Source: Pseudomonas oryzihabitans (GTDB taxonomy: Bacteria > Pseudomonadota > Gammaproteobacteria > Pseudomonadales > Pseudomonadaceae). From it: a stretch of DNA of 64,000 nucleotides. The notes below the pieces were generated by a model. That model did not search any database, was not told the DNA's origin, and saw only the letters and a program-made list of their open reading frames with translations. Shown here piece after piece: positions 36,341-47,292 of this stretch. The position numbers were made by a program, and so were the translations under genes. The number at the start of each line of letters is the position of its first letter. The stretch's first letter is position 1. Location of the stretch: the NCBI RefSeq assembly GCF_007665395.1, contig NZ_VDND01000007.1, forward strand, positions 186,001 through 250,000. The letters are read 5' to 3'.

Positions 36341-37666
36341 TCAGGCGCCCTGCTGGATACGGGTGGCCCACTGCTGCGCATTGGCTATCAGTTCGGCCTC
36401 GTCCAGGCGCACGAGTTCGCCCTGGCGCAGCAGCGGCACGCCACCGACCCAGACGTCGCTGACGCGATCGCGGCCGGTAGCGTAGATGAGTTGCGACACG
36501 GGGTCGTAGAGCGGCTGCTGGGCAAGGCCGCTGAGGTCGACGGCGGTCAGGTCGGCGGCCTTGCCCGGCTCCAGCGAACCCAGGCAGCGCTCCAGCCCCA
36601 GGGCGCGGGCGCCGTTGAGGGTGGCCATGCGCAGGGCGCGGTGGGCGTCGAGGGCGGTGGCCGATCCGGCGACGGCCTTGGCCAGCAGCGCCGCAGTGCG
36701 GGTCTCGCCGAGCAGGTCGAGATCGTTGTTGCTGGCCGCGCCGTCGGTGCCGATGGCGACGTTGACGCCGGCCTGCCAGAGGCGCTCCACCGGGCAGAAG
36801 CCGCTGGCCAGCTTGAGGTTGGATTCCGGGCTGTGGATGACATGGCTGTTGGTCTCGACCAGGTTTTCCAGATCCTCGTCGTCCACCTGGGTCATGTGCA
36901 CCGCCTGGAAGCGCGGCCCGAGCAGGCCCAGGCGGCGCAGCCGGGTGAGCGGCCGCTCGCCGGTCTGCTCCAGCGCCTGCTGCACCTCGAAGGCGGTCTC
37001 GTGGACGTGCATCTGGATCGGCGCCTGCAACTGCTCGGCCAGCACCAGGATCTCCGCGAGCTTGGCATCGGCGACGGTATAGGGCGCATGGGGGCCGAAG
37101 GCCACGCTGATGCGCTCGTGCAGCTTCATGTCGTCGAACAGTTCCAGGCCGCGGCGGATCATGTCGTCCGCGGTGCGGGCGCCGGGAATCGGGAAATCGA
37201 GGATCGGCAGGCAGACCTGGGCGCGCACCCCGGTGCGGTGGATCGCTTCGCAAGCCACCTGCGGGTAGAAGTACATGTCCGAGAAGCAGGTGATGCCGCC
37301 GCGGATCTGCTCGGCGATGGCCAGGGTGGTGCCGTCGCGGACGAAGTCCTCGTCGACCCAGCGGCCCTCGGCCGGCCAGATGTGATCCTGCAGCCAGGTC
37401 TGCAGCGGCAGGTCGTCGGCCATGCCGCGGAACAGCGTCATGGCGGCGTGACCGTGGGCGTTGATCAGGCCGGGAATCAGTACCTTGCCCGGCAGCTCCA
37501 GGGTTTCCTTGGCCGGCTGGCGCAAGGCCTCGGCGCGCGGCGCGAGCAGGGCGATGCAGCCATCGCGCACGCCCAGGGCGTAGTCGCGCAGGACCACTCC
37601 CGCGGGCTCCACCGGCACGATCCAGCTGGGGAGCAACAAGAGGTCCAGGGGCGCGGGGGTGGGCAT
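36341..37666 (-). CDS. mtaD: 5-methylthioadenosine/SAH deaminase
   Basis: 441-aa amidohydrolase-superfamily protein. Metal-binding HxH occurs as NAHGHAAM; MHVHETAFE and ESNLKLASG carry further ligands; IGTDGAASNNDLDL has the catalytic Asp. Annotated in older genomes as a TRZ/ATZ hydrolase; the P. aeruginosa orthologue at this locus deaminates methylthioadenosine to methylthioinosine. Its divergent neighbour mtnA acts in the same methionine-salvage route. No strong Shine-Dalgarno before ATG at 37666. Confidence 0.87.
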   Translation of the reverse strand: MPTPAPLDLLLLPSWIVPVEPAGVVLRDYALGVRDGCIALLAPRAEALRQPAKETLELPGKVLIPGLINAHGHAAMTLFRGMADDLPLQTWLQDHIWPAEGRWVDEDFVRDGTTLAIAEQIRGGITCFSDMYFYPQVACEAIHRTGVRAQVCLPILDFPIPGARTADDMIRRGLELFDDMKLHERISVAFGPHAPYTVADAKLAEILVLAEQLQAPIQMHVHETAFEVQQALEQTGERPLTRLRRLGLLGPRFQAVHMTQVDDEDLENLVETNSHVIHSPESNLKLASGFCPVERLWQAGVNVAIGTDGAASNNDLDLLGETRTAALLAKAVAGSATALDAHRALRMATLNGARALGLERCLGSLEPGKAADLTAVDLSGLAQQPLYDPVSQLIYATGRDRVSDVWVGGVPLLRQGELVRLDEAELIANAQQWATRIQQGA

Positions 37667-37784
37667 CTGCGGCGGTTCCGTGAGGGGCGAGCCGGCAGTA
37701 TAGCGGTCCTTGCGGCGCTACCGCTAAATCCCCGCGCCGATGCCGGTATACTGGCGGGCTATAGATTCAGGTCGAGGAGAGATC

Positions 37785-38858
37785 ATGCGAGAGCGTCTGC
37801 TGGCGGCGGAAAAGGTCAAGGCGATCGACTGGCGGGACGGTGCCCTGCACCTGCTCGATCAGCGCCTGTTGCCGCTGCGCGAACACTGGGTCGCCTGTCA
37901 CAGCGCCGCCGAGGTGGCCCAGGCCATCCGCGACATGCTGGTCCGCGGGGCACCCGCCATCGGCATCAGCGCGGCCTACGGCGTGGTGCTGGGGGCCCGG
38001 CAGCGCGCGGCGGCCGGTGAGAACTGGGCGGAAACGGTCACCGCTGACTTCGAACTGCTGGCCGCTTCGCGCCCCACCGCGGTCAATCTGTTCTGGGCGC
38101 TCAACCGGATGCGCGAGCGGCTGGCGCGGACGGCCGGGGAGGGCGCCCTGGCGGCGCTGGAGGCGGAGGCCGTGGCCATCCACCTGAGCGATCGCGAGGC
38201 CAACCTGACCATGGCGCAACTGGGTGTCGAGCTGATCCGCAAGCATGACACCAGCAAGCAGACCTTCCTCACCCACTGCAACACCGGCGCCCTGGCCACC
38301 GGGGGCTTCGGCACCGCCCTGGGCGTCCTGCGCGCGGCGCATCTGGACGGCCTGGTGGAGTGCGTCCACGCCGACGAGACCCGCCCCTGGCTGCAGGGCT
38401 CGCGGCTCACCGCCTGGGAGCTGGCCGGGGAGGGCATCCCGGTCAGCCTCAACGCCGACGCCGCGGCGGCGCACCTGATGAAGACGCGCAACGTCGCCTG
38501 GGTGATCGTCGGCGCCGACCGCATCACCGCCAATGGCGACGTGGCCAACAAGATCGGCACCTACAACCTGGCGGTCATCGCCATGCACCATGGCGTACGC
38601 TTCATGGTGGTGGCGCCCAGCTCCACCATCGACATGCAGCTGGCCTCGGGCGACGACATCCCCATCGAGGAGCGCCCCGGGCAAGAGCTGCTGGAGGCCG
38701 GTGGCCAGCGCATCGCCGCCGAGGTAGAGGCCTTCAACCCGGTGTTCGACGTGACGCCCGCGGATCTCATCGATGCCATCGTCACCGAGCGCGGCGTGGT
38801 GGAGCGACCGGATGCCAAGAAGATGGCCGAGTTGATGAATCGTCGGCGCCTGCATTGA
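37785..38858 (+). CDS. mtnA: Methylthioribose-1-phosphate isomerase
   Basis: 357 aa. Converts 5-methylthioribose 1-phosphate to the ribulose form in methionine salvage. Catalytic Cys in THCNTGALATGGFGT and Asp in VGADRITANGDVANKIGTY are both present. GAGGAG precedes ATG at 37785; TATACT (37747-37752) may be the -10. It lies upstream of gyrA, as in other Pseudomonas genomes. Confidence 0.95.
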   Translation: MRERLLAAEKVKAIDWRDGALHLLDQRLLPLREHWVACHSAAEVAQAIRDMLVRGAPAIGISAAYGVVLGARQRAAAGENWAETVTADFELLAASRPTAVNLFWALNRMRERLARTAGEGALAALEAEAVAIHLSDREANLTMAQLGVELIRKHDTSKQTFLTHCNTGALATGGFGTALGVLRAAHLDGLVECVHADETRPWLQGSRLTAWELAGEGIPVSLNADAAAAHLMKTRNVAWVIVGADRITANGDVANKIGTYNLAVIAMHHGVRFMVVAPSSTIDMQLASGDDIPIEERPGQELLEAGGQRIAAEVEAFNPVFDVTPADLIDAIVTERGVVERPDAKKMAELMNRRRLH

Positions 38859-38894
38859 GGTGATCGCGAGGGGCGGATACGTCCCTGAATGTGT

Positions 38895-38900
38895 TAGAAT
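38895..38900 (+). promoter_or_regulatory. Likely -10 of gyrA promoter
   Basis: TAGAAT within GTGTTAGAATTTCGC, 190 bp before gyrA. The -35 region (17 bp upstream) is poor. Transcription from here would give a leader of about 185 nt with several GC-rich complementary stretches (for example GGCTTTC and GAAAGCC). Confidence 0.5.
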
Positions 38901-39090
38901 TTCGCTCTTTGCACAGGCTTCGTTCGAAAGCCGTCTGCAGGCGGTGATGCCGTGCAGGAAACCGGCTTGAGCGGCGTCTCAGCGCCGGTGGCAGGCGCCG
39001 CCAGACGGGCTTTCGCCGCTTCTATTCCAGGCTCGGCCGACATGCGGGCGAGCCCTAGCGCTTTTCAGATCAGAAGGAACCAGGCTTCTC

Positions 39091-41927
<2,837 letters not shown>

Positions 41928-41931
<4 letters not shown>

Positions 41932-43013
41932 GCAAGCGTGCCTACAACTTCTGTGCCGGCCCGGCGGCCCTGCCCGAAGCTGTGCTGCGCCAGGCCCAGG
42001 CCGATCTGCTGGATTGGCAGGGCCGTGGCCTGTCGGTGATGGAGATGAGCCACCGCGGTGAGGACTTCACCGCGATCTCGAGCCAGGCCGAAGCCGACCT
42101 GCGCGAGTTGCTGGTCATCCCCAATAACTACAAGGTGCTGTTCCTGCAGGGCGGCGCCAGCCTGCAATTCGCCCAACTGGCGATGAACCTGATGCCCGAG
42201 GGCGGCAAGGCCGACTACATTGACACCGGCATCTGGTCGCGCAAGGCCATCGAGCAGGCGCAGCACTATGGCGCCGTCAACGTCGCCGCCAGCGCCAAGC
42301 AGTACGACTACTTCGCCATTCCCGGGCAGAACGAGTGGCAGCTGTCCAAGGACGCCGCCTATGTGCACTACACGCCCAACGAGACCATCGGTGGCCTGGA
42401 GTTCGACTGGATCCCGGAGGTCGGCGACGTGCCCCTGGTGGCGGATGCCTCTTCCGACATCCTCTCGCGCCCGCTGGACGTCTCGCGCTTCGGCCTGATC
42501 TACGCCGGCGCCCAGAAGAACATCGGGCCGAGCGGCCTGGTGGTGGTGATCGTCCGCGAAGACCTGCTGGGTCGCGCCCGCGCCGCTTGCCCGACGCTGC
42601 TCGACTACAAGGTCGAGGCCGACAGCGGCTCCATGTACAACACCCCGGCGACCTTCTCCTGGTACCTCTCGGGGCTGGTGTTCAAGTGGCTCAAGGAGCA
42701 GGGCGGCCTGCCCGCCATGGAACGCCTGAATCGCCAGAAGAAGGACCTGCTGTACGGCTTCATCGACGGCAGCGACTTCTACAGCAACCCCATCGCCAGG
42801 AACGATCGCTCCTGGATGAACGTGCCCTTCCGCCTGGCCGACGAGCGCCTGGACAAGGCCTTCCTCAAGGGCGCCGAAGAGCGTGGGCTGCTGTACCTGC
42901 AAGGGCACCGCTCGGTGGGAGGCATGCGCGCCTCCATCTACAACGCCGTCACCCTGGAGGCCGTCGAGGCCCTGGTGACCTACCTGGCCGAATTCGAGAA
43001 GGAGCACGGCTGA
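41928..43013 (+). CDS. serC: Phosphoserine aminotransferase
   Basis: 361 aa. PLP enzyme of serine and pyridoxine synthesis. Begins KRAYNFCAGPAALPEAVL, a hallmark; PLP Lys in YAGAQKNIGPSGLVV near residue 195; C-terminal HRSVGGMRASIYNA. Translationally coupled to gyrA by a 4-bp overlap and followed by pheA after 2 bp. Confidence 0.97.
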
Positions 43014-43015
43014 TC

Positions 43016-44110
43016 ATGTCGGAACACGAGCTCAAGGCCCTGCGCCTGCGCATCGACAGTCTGGACGAACGCATCCAGGAGCTGATCAGCGAACGCGCCC
43101 GCTGCGCCCAGGACGTGGCGCGGGTCAAGATGGCGACGCTGGCGGAGGGCGAGAAGCCCGTGTTCTATCGACCCGAGCGCGAGGCCCAGGTCCTCAAGCG
43201 GGTGATGGAGCGCAATGGCGGTCCGGTCCGCGACGAGGACATGGCGCGGCTGTTCCGCGAGATCATGTCCTGCTGCCTGGCCCTGGAAGAACCGCTGCAC
43301 GTGGCCTACCTCGGCCCGGAAGGCACCTTCTCCCAGGCCGCAGCGCTCAAGCATTTCGGCAAGGCGGTGGTGACCCGGCCGATGGCGGCCATCGACGAGG
43401 TGTTCCGCGAGGTCGCCGCCGGCGCTTCCAACTTCGGCGTGGTGCCGGTGGAGAACTCCACCGAGGGCGCGGTCAATCACACCCTCGACAGCTTCCTCGA
43501 ACACAACCTGTCGATCTGTGGCGAGGTGGAGCTGCGTATCCACCACCACCTGCTGATCGGCGAGAACACCAAGGCCGACAGCATCACCCGCATCTATTCC
43601 CACGCCCAGTCGCTGGCCCAGTGCCGCAAGTGGCTGGACTCCTACTACCCGAGCGTCGAGCGGGTGGCGGTGGCCAGCAATGCCGAGGCGGCGCGGCGGG
43701 TGAAGGGCGAGTGGAACAGTGCAGCCATCGCCGGCGACATGGCGGCCTCGCTCTATGGGCTGACCCCCGTGCAGCAGAAGATCGAGGATCGGCCGGACAA
43801 TTCCACCCGCTTCCTCATTATCGGCAACCAGGACGTGCCGCCCAGTGGCGACGACAAGACCTCCATCATCGTCTCCATGCAGAACAAGCCCGGCGCCCTG
43901 CACGAGCTGCTGCTGCCCTTCCACGCCAACAACATCGACCTCAGCCGAATCGAGACGCGGCCTTCGCGCAGCGGCAAGTGGACCTATGTCTTCTTCATCG
44001 ACTTCCTCGGCCACCAGGCCGATCCGCTGATCCGCGATGTTCTGGAGCGCCTGTCCACCAGCGCCGTGGCGCTCAAGGTCCTCGGCTCCTACCCCCGCGC
44101 TGTACTCTGA
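43016..44110 (+). CDS. pheA: Chorismate mutase/prephenate dehydratase (P-protein)
   Basis: 364 aa, bifunctional enzyme making phenylpyruvate. Chorismate mutase domain residues 1-90 (LRLRIDSLDERIQELISER); prephenate dehydratase domain 95-270 (YLGPEGTFSQAA, PVENSTEGAVNHT); ACT domain 275-364 with RIETRPSR, the form of the ESRP phenylalanine-binding motif. ATG at 43016 lies 2 bp after the serC stop. In most Pseudomonas this gene is followed by hisC-tyrA/aroA-cmk-rpsA; here the next gene is convergent and unrelated. Confidence 0.97.
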   Translation: MSEHELKALRLRIDSLDERIQELISERARCAQDVARVKMATLAEGEKPVFYRPEREAQVLKRVMERNGGPVRDEDMARLFREIMSCCLALEEPLHVAYLGPEGTFSQAAALKHFGKAVVTRPMAAIDEVFREVAAGASNFGVVPVENSTEGAVNHTLDSFLEHNLSICGEVELRIHHHLLIGENTKADSITRIYSHAQSLAQCRKWLDSYYPSVERVAVASNAEAARRVKGEWNSAAIAGDMAASLYGLTPVQQKIEDRPDNSTRFLIIGNQDVPPSGDDKTSIIVSMQNKPGALHELLLPFHANNIDLSRIETRPSRSGKWTYVFFIDFLGHQADPLIRDVLERLSTSAVALKVLGSYPRAVL

Positions 44111-44134
44111 CGGCGCCTGCGCCGGTTGCGGGCG

Positions 44135-44611
44135 TCAGCGTCGACGCACGCAACCCCGGTCATCGAAGGTGACCAGGCGCGAGCGCTCCTTGCGCGTGCG
44201 GCCCTCGTAGTGATAGCGGGTCAGGGTATCCAGTTGGGAGATCCGCTGCGGTTGTCCCAGGGCGCTTTCCACGTCTGAGCGGTTCATGCCCAGCCTGACC
44301 TGTCCCCGGATGATCGCCTGCCGCCTTTCGCGGGCGCTGAGCAGGTCACCGCACCCATCCGTCCTGGCTGCCACCACCGTCGGCGCGCGGGGCGCCTCCC
44401 GGCGCGGCGTGGCTTTGGGTTTCGCCATCAGCGTGGGCTTGGCGCCGCCGGGACGGGGATTGTCCGCCCGTTGCAGACGGATGTTGCTGTCCGAGGCGCA
44501 ACCGCTGGCGGAGAAGGTGAGGTGCCCGGCGGCATCCTCGCAGCGGTAGACCGTCGCCGCTTCCAGGGGCGTGCAGCCCAGCAGCAGGCCGAATGCGAGC
44601 AACTTTTTCAT
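44135..44611 (-). CDS. DUF4124-type exported protein
   Basis: 158 aa. Signal peptide MKKLLAFGLLLGCTPLEAA; then VYRCEDAAGHLTFSASGC, the DUF4124 pattern with a likely disulfide; a C-terminal part with VRLGMNRSDVESALGQP resembles the small SmpA/BamE-like beta fold seen in similar proteins. AAGGAGG precedes ATG at 44611. Function unknown; periplasmic. Convergent with pheA. Confidence 0.82.
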   Translation of the reverse strand: MKKLLAFGLLLGCTPLEAATVYRCEDAAGHLTFSASGCASDSNIRLQRADNPRPGGAKPTLMAKPKATPRREAPRAPTVVAARTDGCGDLLSARERRQAIIRGQVRLGMNRSDVESALGQPQRISQLDTLTRYHYEGRTRKERSRLVTFDDRGCVRRR

Positions 44612-44901
44612 GAGCCGTCCTCCTTGACGTGGTCGGGTCAAGCTTAGCGAAGTCGGGGATGCGCGACGAGGGCCTGAACCACGGCTTTTTCGACCGCGCA
44701 AAACCCTTGCAAATTGCTGTTTTGACAACCTTTTGCCTTCGCGCCCGCTGCCGGTCCGGTGTATCATCCCCGCCGTCAGCCCCGCCGGGGCAGTGGTCAC
44801 CCCCCCTTATGGACTTACCCAGTCAACACCTAATCGTCTTTCTCGTCCCGTTGTTGAAATAGGGTTCGTCGGTGCGCTCCGCCGGCGGGCCGGAGTGCGC
44901 T
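44612..44901. other. Divergent region upstream of mgtE
   Basis: 290 bp. TTGACA occurs at 44722-44727 but with no -10 at the right distance; CAAAAC and GTTTTG flank it as short inverted arms. I do not see a recognisable Mg2+-sensing leader, although the 5' part of the mgtE transcript would be long enough for one. Confidence 0.4.
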
Positions 44902-46347
44902 ATGACCGCAGTGAACGAAGCAGAAATCAGAAAACCCCACGAGACGCTGCAAGAGCGGCTCGCCCAGGTCGTCGAGTTGCTGGAGCGCTACGACCTCGCC
45001 GTCGAGGCGCGTGAAGACCAGGACCGCGCCCGCGTGTCCCCCGCCGATATTCCCGAAGAAGGCCTCGAAGAGCTGCGTGCCCGCCTGGACGAGCTGCACC
45101 CCGCCGACGTCGCCTTCATTCTCGAAGCCCTGCCGCGCGAGGATCGCCTGACCGTCTGGGGACTGGTCAGGACCGAGCGTGATGGCGAGATCCTGCTCGA
45201 GGTCTCGGACGCCGTCCGCGAGACGCTGATCGCCGACATGGACGATCAGGAAATCCTCGCGGTGGCTGGCCAGCTCGATGCCGACGAACTCGCCGACCTG
45301 GCGCCGGACCTGCCACGCGATGTCGTCCACGAGCTCATGGAGGCCCTCGACGCCCAGCAGCGCGAGCGGGTGCGCTCCGCCCTGTCCTACGAAGAGGACC
45401 AGGTCGGCGCGCTGATGGACTTCGAGATGGTGACCATCCGCGACGACGTCGCCCTGGAGGTGGTGCTGCGCTACCTGCGGCGGCTGAAGGAGTTGCCCGA
45501 CCACACCGACAAGCTGTTCGTCGTCGACAACGACAGCATCCTCAAGGGCGTGCTGCCGATCAAGCGCCTGCTGGTCAACGACCCGGAAAAGCTGGTCGCC
45601 GAGGTCATGGCCAAGGAGGCGGTGGCCTTCCATCCCGACGGGGACGCCTATGACGCCGCCCAGGCGTTCGAGCGCTACGACCTGGTCTCGGCGCCGGTGG
45701 TGGACAAGAACGGCAAGCTGATCGGGCGTCTCACCATCGACGAGATGGTCGACCTGATCCGCGAGGAGAGCGAAAGCGAAGTCCTCAACATGGCCGGTCT
45801 GCGCGAGGACGAGGATGTCTTCGCCTCAGTGTGGAAGTCGGTCGGCAACCGCTGGACCTGGCTCGCTACCAACCTCATCACCGCCTTCATCGCCTCGCGG
45901 GTGATCGGCCTCTTCGAAGGCTCGATCGAGAAGCTGGTGGCCCTGGCCGCGCTCATGCCCATCGTCGCCGGCATCGGTGGCAACTCGGGCAACCAGGCCA
46001 TCACCATGATCGTGCGCGCCATGGCACTCGGGCAGATCAGCGTCACCAACACCACCCGGTTGCTGCGCAAGGAAATGGGCGTCGCCCTGTGCAACGGGGT
46101 GATCTGGGGTGGGGTGATCGGGCTGGTGGCCTTCTACCTGTACAGCAGCTGGTCACTGGGGCTGGTGATGATGGGCGCCATGACCCTGAATCTGCTGCTC
46201 GCCGCCTTCATGGGGGTATTGATTCCCATGACCCTGCAGCGCTTCGGTCGCGACCCGGCCATGGGGTCGAGCGTCCTCATCACCGCCGTGACCGACAGTG
46301 GTGGTTTCTTCATCTTCTTGGGGCTCGCCACCCTGTTCCTGATGTAG
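44902..46347 (+). CDS. mgtE: MgtE-family magnesium channel
   Basis: 481 aa. The order is an N-terminal helical MgtE_N domain (about 55-160, ELHPADVAFILEALP), two CBS domains (about 165-300) that sense Mg2+, and five membrane helices (about 320-481) with the pore motif GIGGNSGNQAITMIVRAMA. Imports Mg2+ through the inner membrane. ATG at 44902 is chosen over GTG at 44872. Confidence 0.95.
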   Translation: MTAVNEAEIRKPHETLQERLAQVVELLERYDLAVEAREDQDRARVSPADIPEEGLEELRARLDELHPADVAFILEALPREDRLTVWGLVRTERDGEILLEVSDAVRETLIADMDDQEILAVAGQLDADELADLAPDLPRDVVHELMEALDAQQRERVRSALSYEEDQVGALMDFEMVTIRDDVALEVVLRYLRRLKELPDHTDKLFVVDNDSILKGVLPIKRLLVNDPEKLVAEVMAKEAVAFHPDGDAYDAAQAFERYDLVSAPVVDKNGKLIGRLTIDEMVDLIREESESEVLNMAGLREDEDVFASVWKSVGNRWTWLATNLITAFIASRVIGLFEGSIEKLVALAALMPIVAGIGGNSGNQAITMIVRAMALGQISVTNTTRLLRKEMGVALCNGVIWGGVIGLVAFYLYSSWSLGLVMMGAMTLNLLLAAFMGVLIPMTLQRFGRDPAMGSSVLITAVTDSGGFFIFLGLATLFLM

Positions 46348-46364
46348 GGCAGGGCGGACTGCAA

Positions 46365-46391
46365 CAGGCTACCCGGCCGCGGGGCAGCCTG
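46365..46391. terminator. Hairpin between convergent mgtE and amrZ
   Basis: CAGGCT/AGCCTG arms with an inner CCC/GGG pairing. No T tract on either side; possibly a weak bidirectional terminator. Confidence 0.35.
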
Positions 46392-46398
46392 GACGCGC

Positions 46399-46713
46399 TC
46401 AGGAGGCGGCGTCGATATCGTGGGCGATCAGCGAGATCAGGGCGTTCTGCTGGCGACCGGACAGCTGCCGAAAGCGCTGCAGCAATTCCCGCTCGTTGGC
46501 GGTGATCTCCGGACTGTCCAGGCGTAACCCGGGTTCGTCGCCGAGGGCACCCTCTTGCTGCAAGCTCTGCTCGAGGCGCGCGATGATTTCGGAGTTCATG
46601 CTGCGGTGGTGGTTGCGGGCCACATCCGCGATGCGCTCTCGCATGCCCTCGGGCAGACGCACGACGAACTTGTCAGCGGTACGGCTTGAGTAGGATCTAA
46701 TGGCCTGGGTCAT
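46399..46713 (-). CDS. amrZ: AmrZ ribbon-helix-helix regulator
   Basis: 104 aa. Contains SSRTADKFVVRLPEGMRE (DNA-contacting strand) and HHRSMNSEIIARLEQSL, nearly identical to what I recall of AmrZ (alginate and motility regulator Z), including the C-terminal tetramerisation segment ERELLQRFRQLSGRQQNALISLIAHD. In P. aeruginosa AmrZ activates alginate genes and represses fleQ and psl, so it is fitting that it lies between a glycan cluster and flagellar genes. The N-terminus is slightly shorter than in P. aeruginosa. Confidence 0.93.
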   Translation of the reverse strand: MTQAIRSYSSRTADKFVVRLPEGMRERIADVARNHHRSMNSEIIARLEQSLQQEGALGDEPGLRLDSPEITANERELLQRFRQLSGRQQNALISLIAHDIDAAS

Positions 46714-46740
46714 TGAGGTACTTCATCTGGAGTCTAAAAT

Positions 46741-46770
46741 CAGTGAAGGCGTTAGCCCTCGTCTCGTTCC
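46741..46770 (-). promoter_or_regulatory. Possible AlgU-type promoter of amrZ
   Basis: On the minus strand GGAACG (46770-46765) and TCACTG (46746-46741), spaced so that GAACGA is followed by 17 nt and TCACT. It resembles the AlgU/sigma-E form GAACTT-N16/17-TCTGA, which drives amrZ in P. aeruginosa, but the -10 is imperfect. Confidence 0.35.
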
Positions 46771-46826
46771 GCTAGCACTCACGGCACCTTGGGATCGGTA
46801 TGACCTGTCCCTAGGTATCTGTTTTT

Positions 46827-46860
46827 ATTGACGTCAATTTACCGACGTACTCGGTAAATT
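46827..46860. promoter_or_regulatory. Two overlapping perfect palindromes upstream of amrZ
   Basis: ATTGACGTCAAT (46827-46838) is a perfect 12-bp palindrome. Sharing its last three bases, AATTTACCGA (46836-46845) and TCGGTAAATT (46851-46860) form 10-bp inverted arms around CGTAC. They lie about 115-150 bp upstream of amrZ. Likely operator(s); as RNA the second could also fold as a hairpin. Confidence 0.6.
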
Positions 46861-46929
46861 GCAAAGCCGCTGAAGAACTTCCTGCCTCCGTCGGTCCTGC
46901 CGTGACTGCCTGGCTGCCTGAACCGAAAC

Positions 46930-46958
46930 ATGACAAACCTTCCGCTGCTCGTTACCAT
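46930..46958 (+). promoter_or_regulatory. Promoter of tRNA-Arg
   Basis: ATGACA (46930-46935), 17-nt spacer, TACCAT (46953-46958), with a GC-rich discriminator GAGCGCCC before the tRNA, the form expected for stringent control of stable RNA genes. Confidence 0.6.
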
Positions 46959-46972
46959 GAGCGCCCTTTCCT

Positions 46973-47049
46973 GTCCCAGTAGCTCAATTGGATAGAGCAT
47001 CCCCCTCCTAAGGGGAAGGTTGGTGGTTCGACCCCACTCTGGGACACCA
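46973..47049 (+). tRNA. tRNA-Arg (anticodon CCU)
   Basis: 77 nt including encoded CCA. Acceptor GTCCCAG/CTGGGAC closes perfectly with discriminator A; D arm AGCTCAATTGGATAGAGC; anticodon loop CTCCTAA on a CCCC/GGGG stem gives CCU, reading AGG; T arm GGTGG-TTCGACC-CCACT with one G-U pair. Reads a codon that is rare in this genome. Confidence 0.96.
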
Positions 47050-47180
47050 GATTCCATTCCAGTACCTCTCCTCGCCGTCCGACGTCAACTGCTCTTGCCG
47101 AAACGTTACAGCAGTGTCGAAGGATAGGGCAAAAACAGCGACCTTGTCCGACTTCCAGGCTCTTCCCGCAACGATTTGTG

Positions 47181-47220
47181 GCTGTGATCACAGCGTAGAG
47201 CAGCAGAACAAAACCTGCTG
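47181..47220. promoter_or_regulatory. Palindrome and inverted repeat before glycan cluster
   Basis: GCTGTGATCACAGC (47181-47194) is a perfect 14-bp palindrome; CAGCAG (47201-47206) and CTGCTG (47215-47220) form a second inverted repeat. Both lie 70-110 bp before the first glycosyltransferase gene. The halves resemble TGTGA of CRP-family sites but overlap instead of being spaced, so another regulator is likelier. Confidence 0.45.
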
Positions 47221-47292
47221 AATTTATCTGTACTCTCCGATGGCTAATCGTCTGCATTGCAAGAATCTGGAGCGCCTCTGGAGGTTCGCGTT

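Noticed and set aside
44722..44727. TTGACA as -35 of an mgtE promoter
   Set aside because: No -10-like hexamer occurs 16-18 bp downstream.
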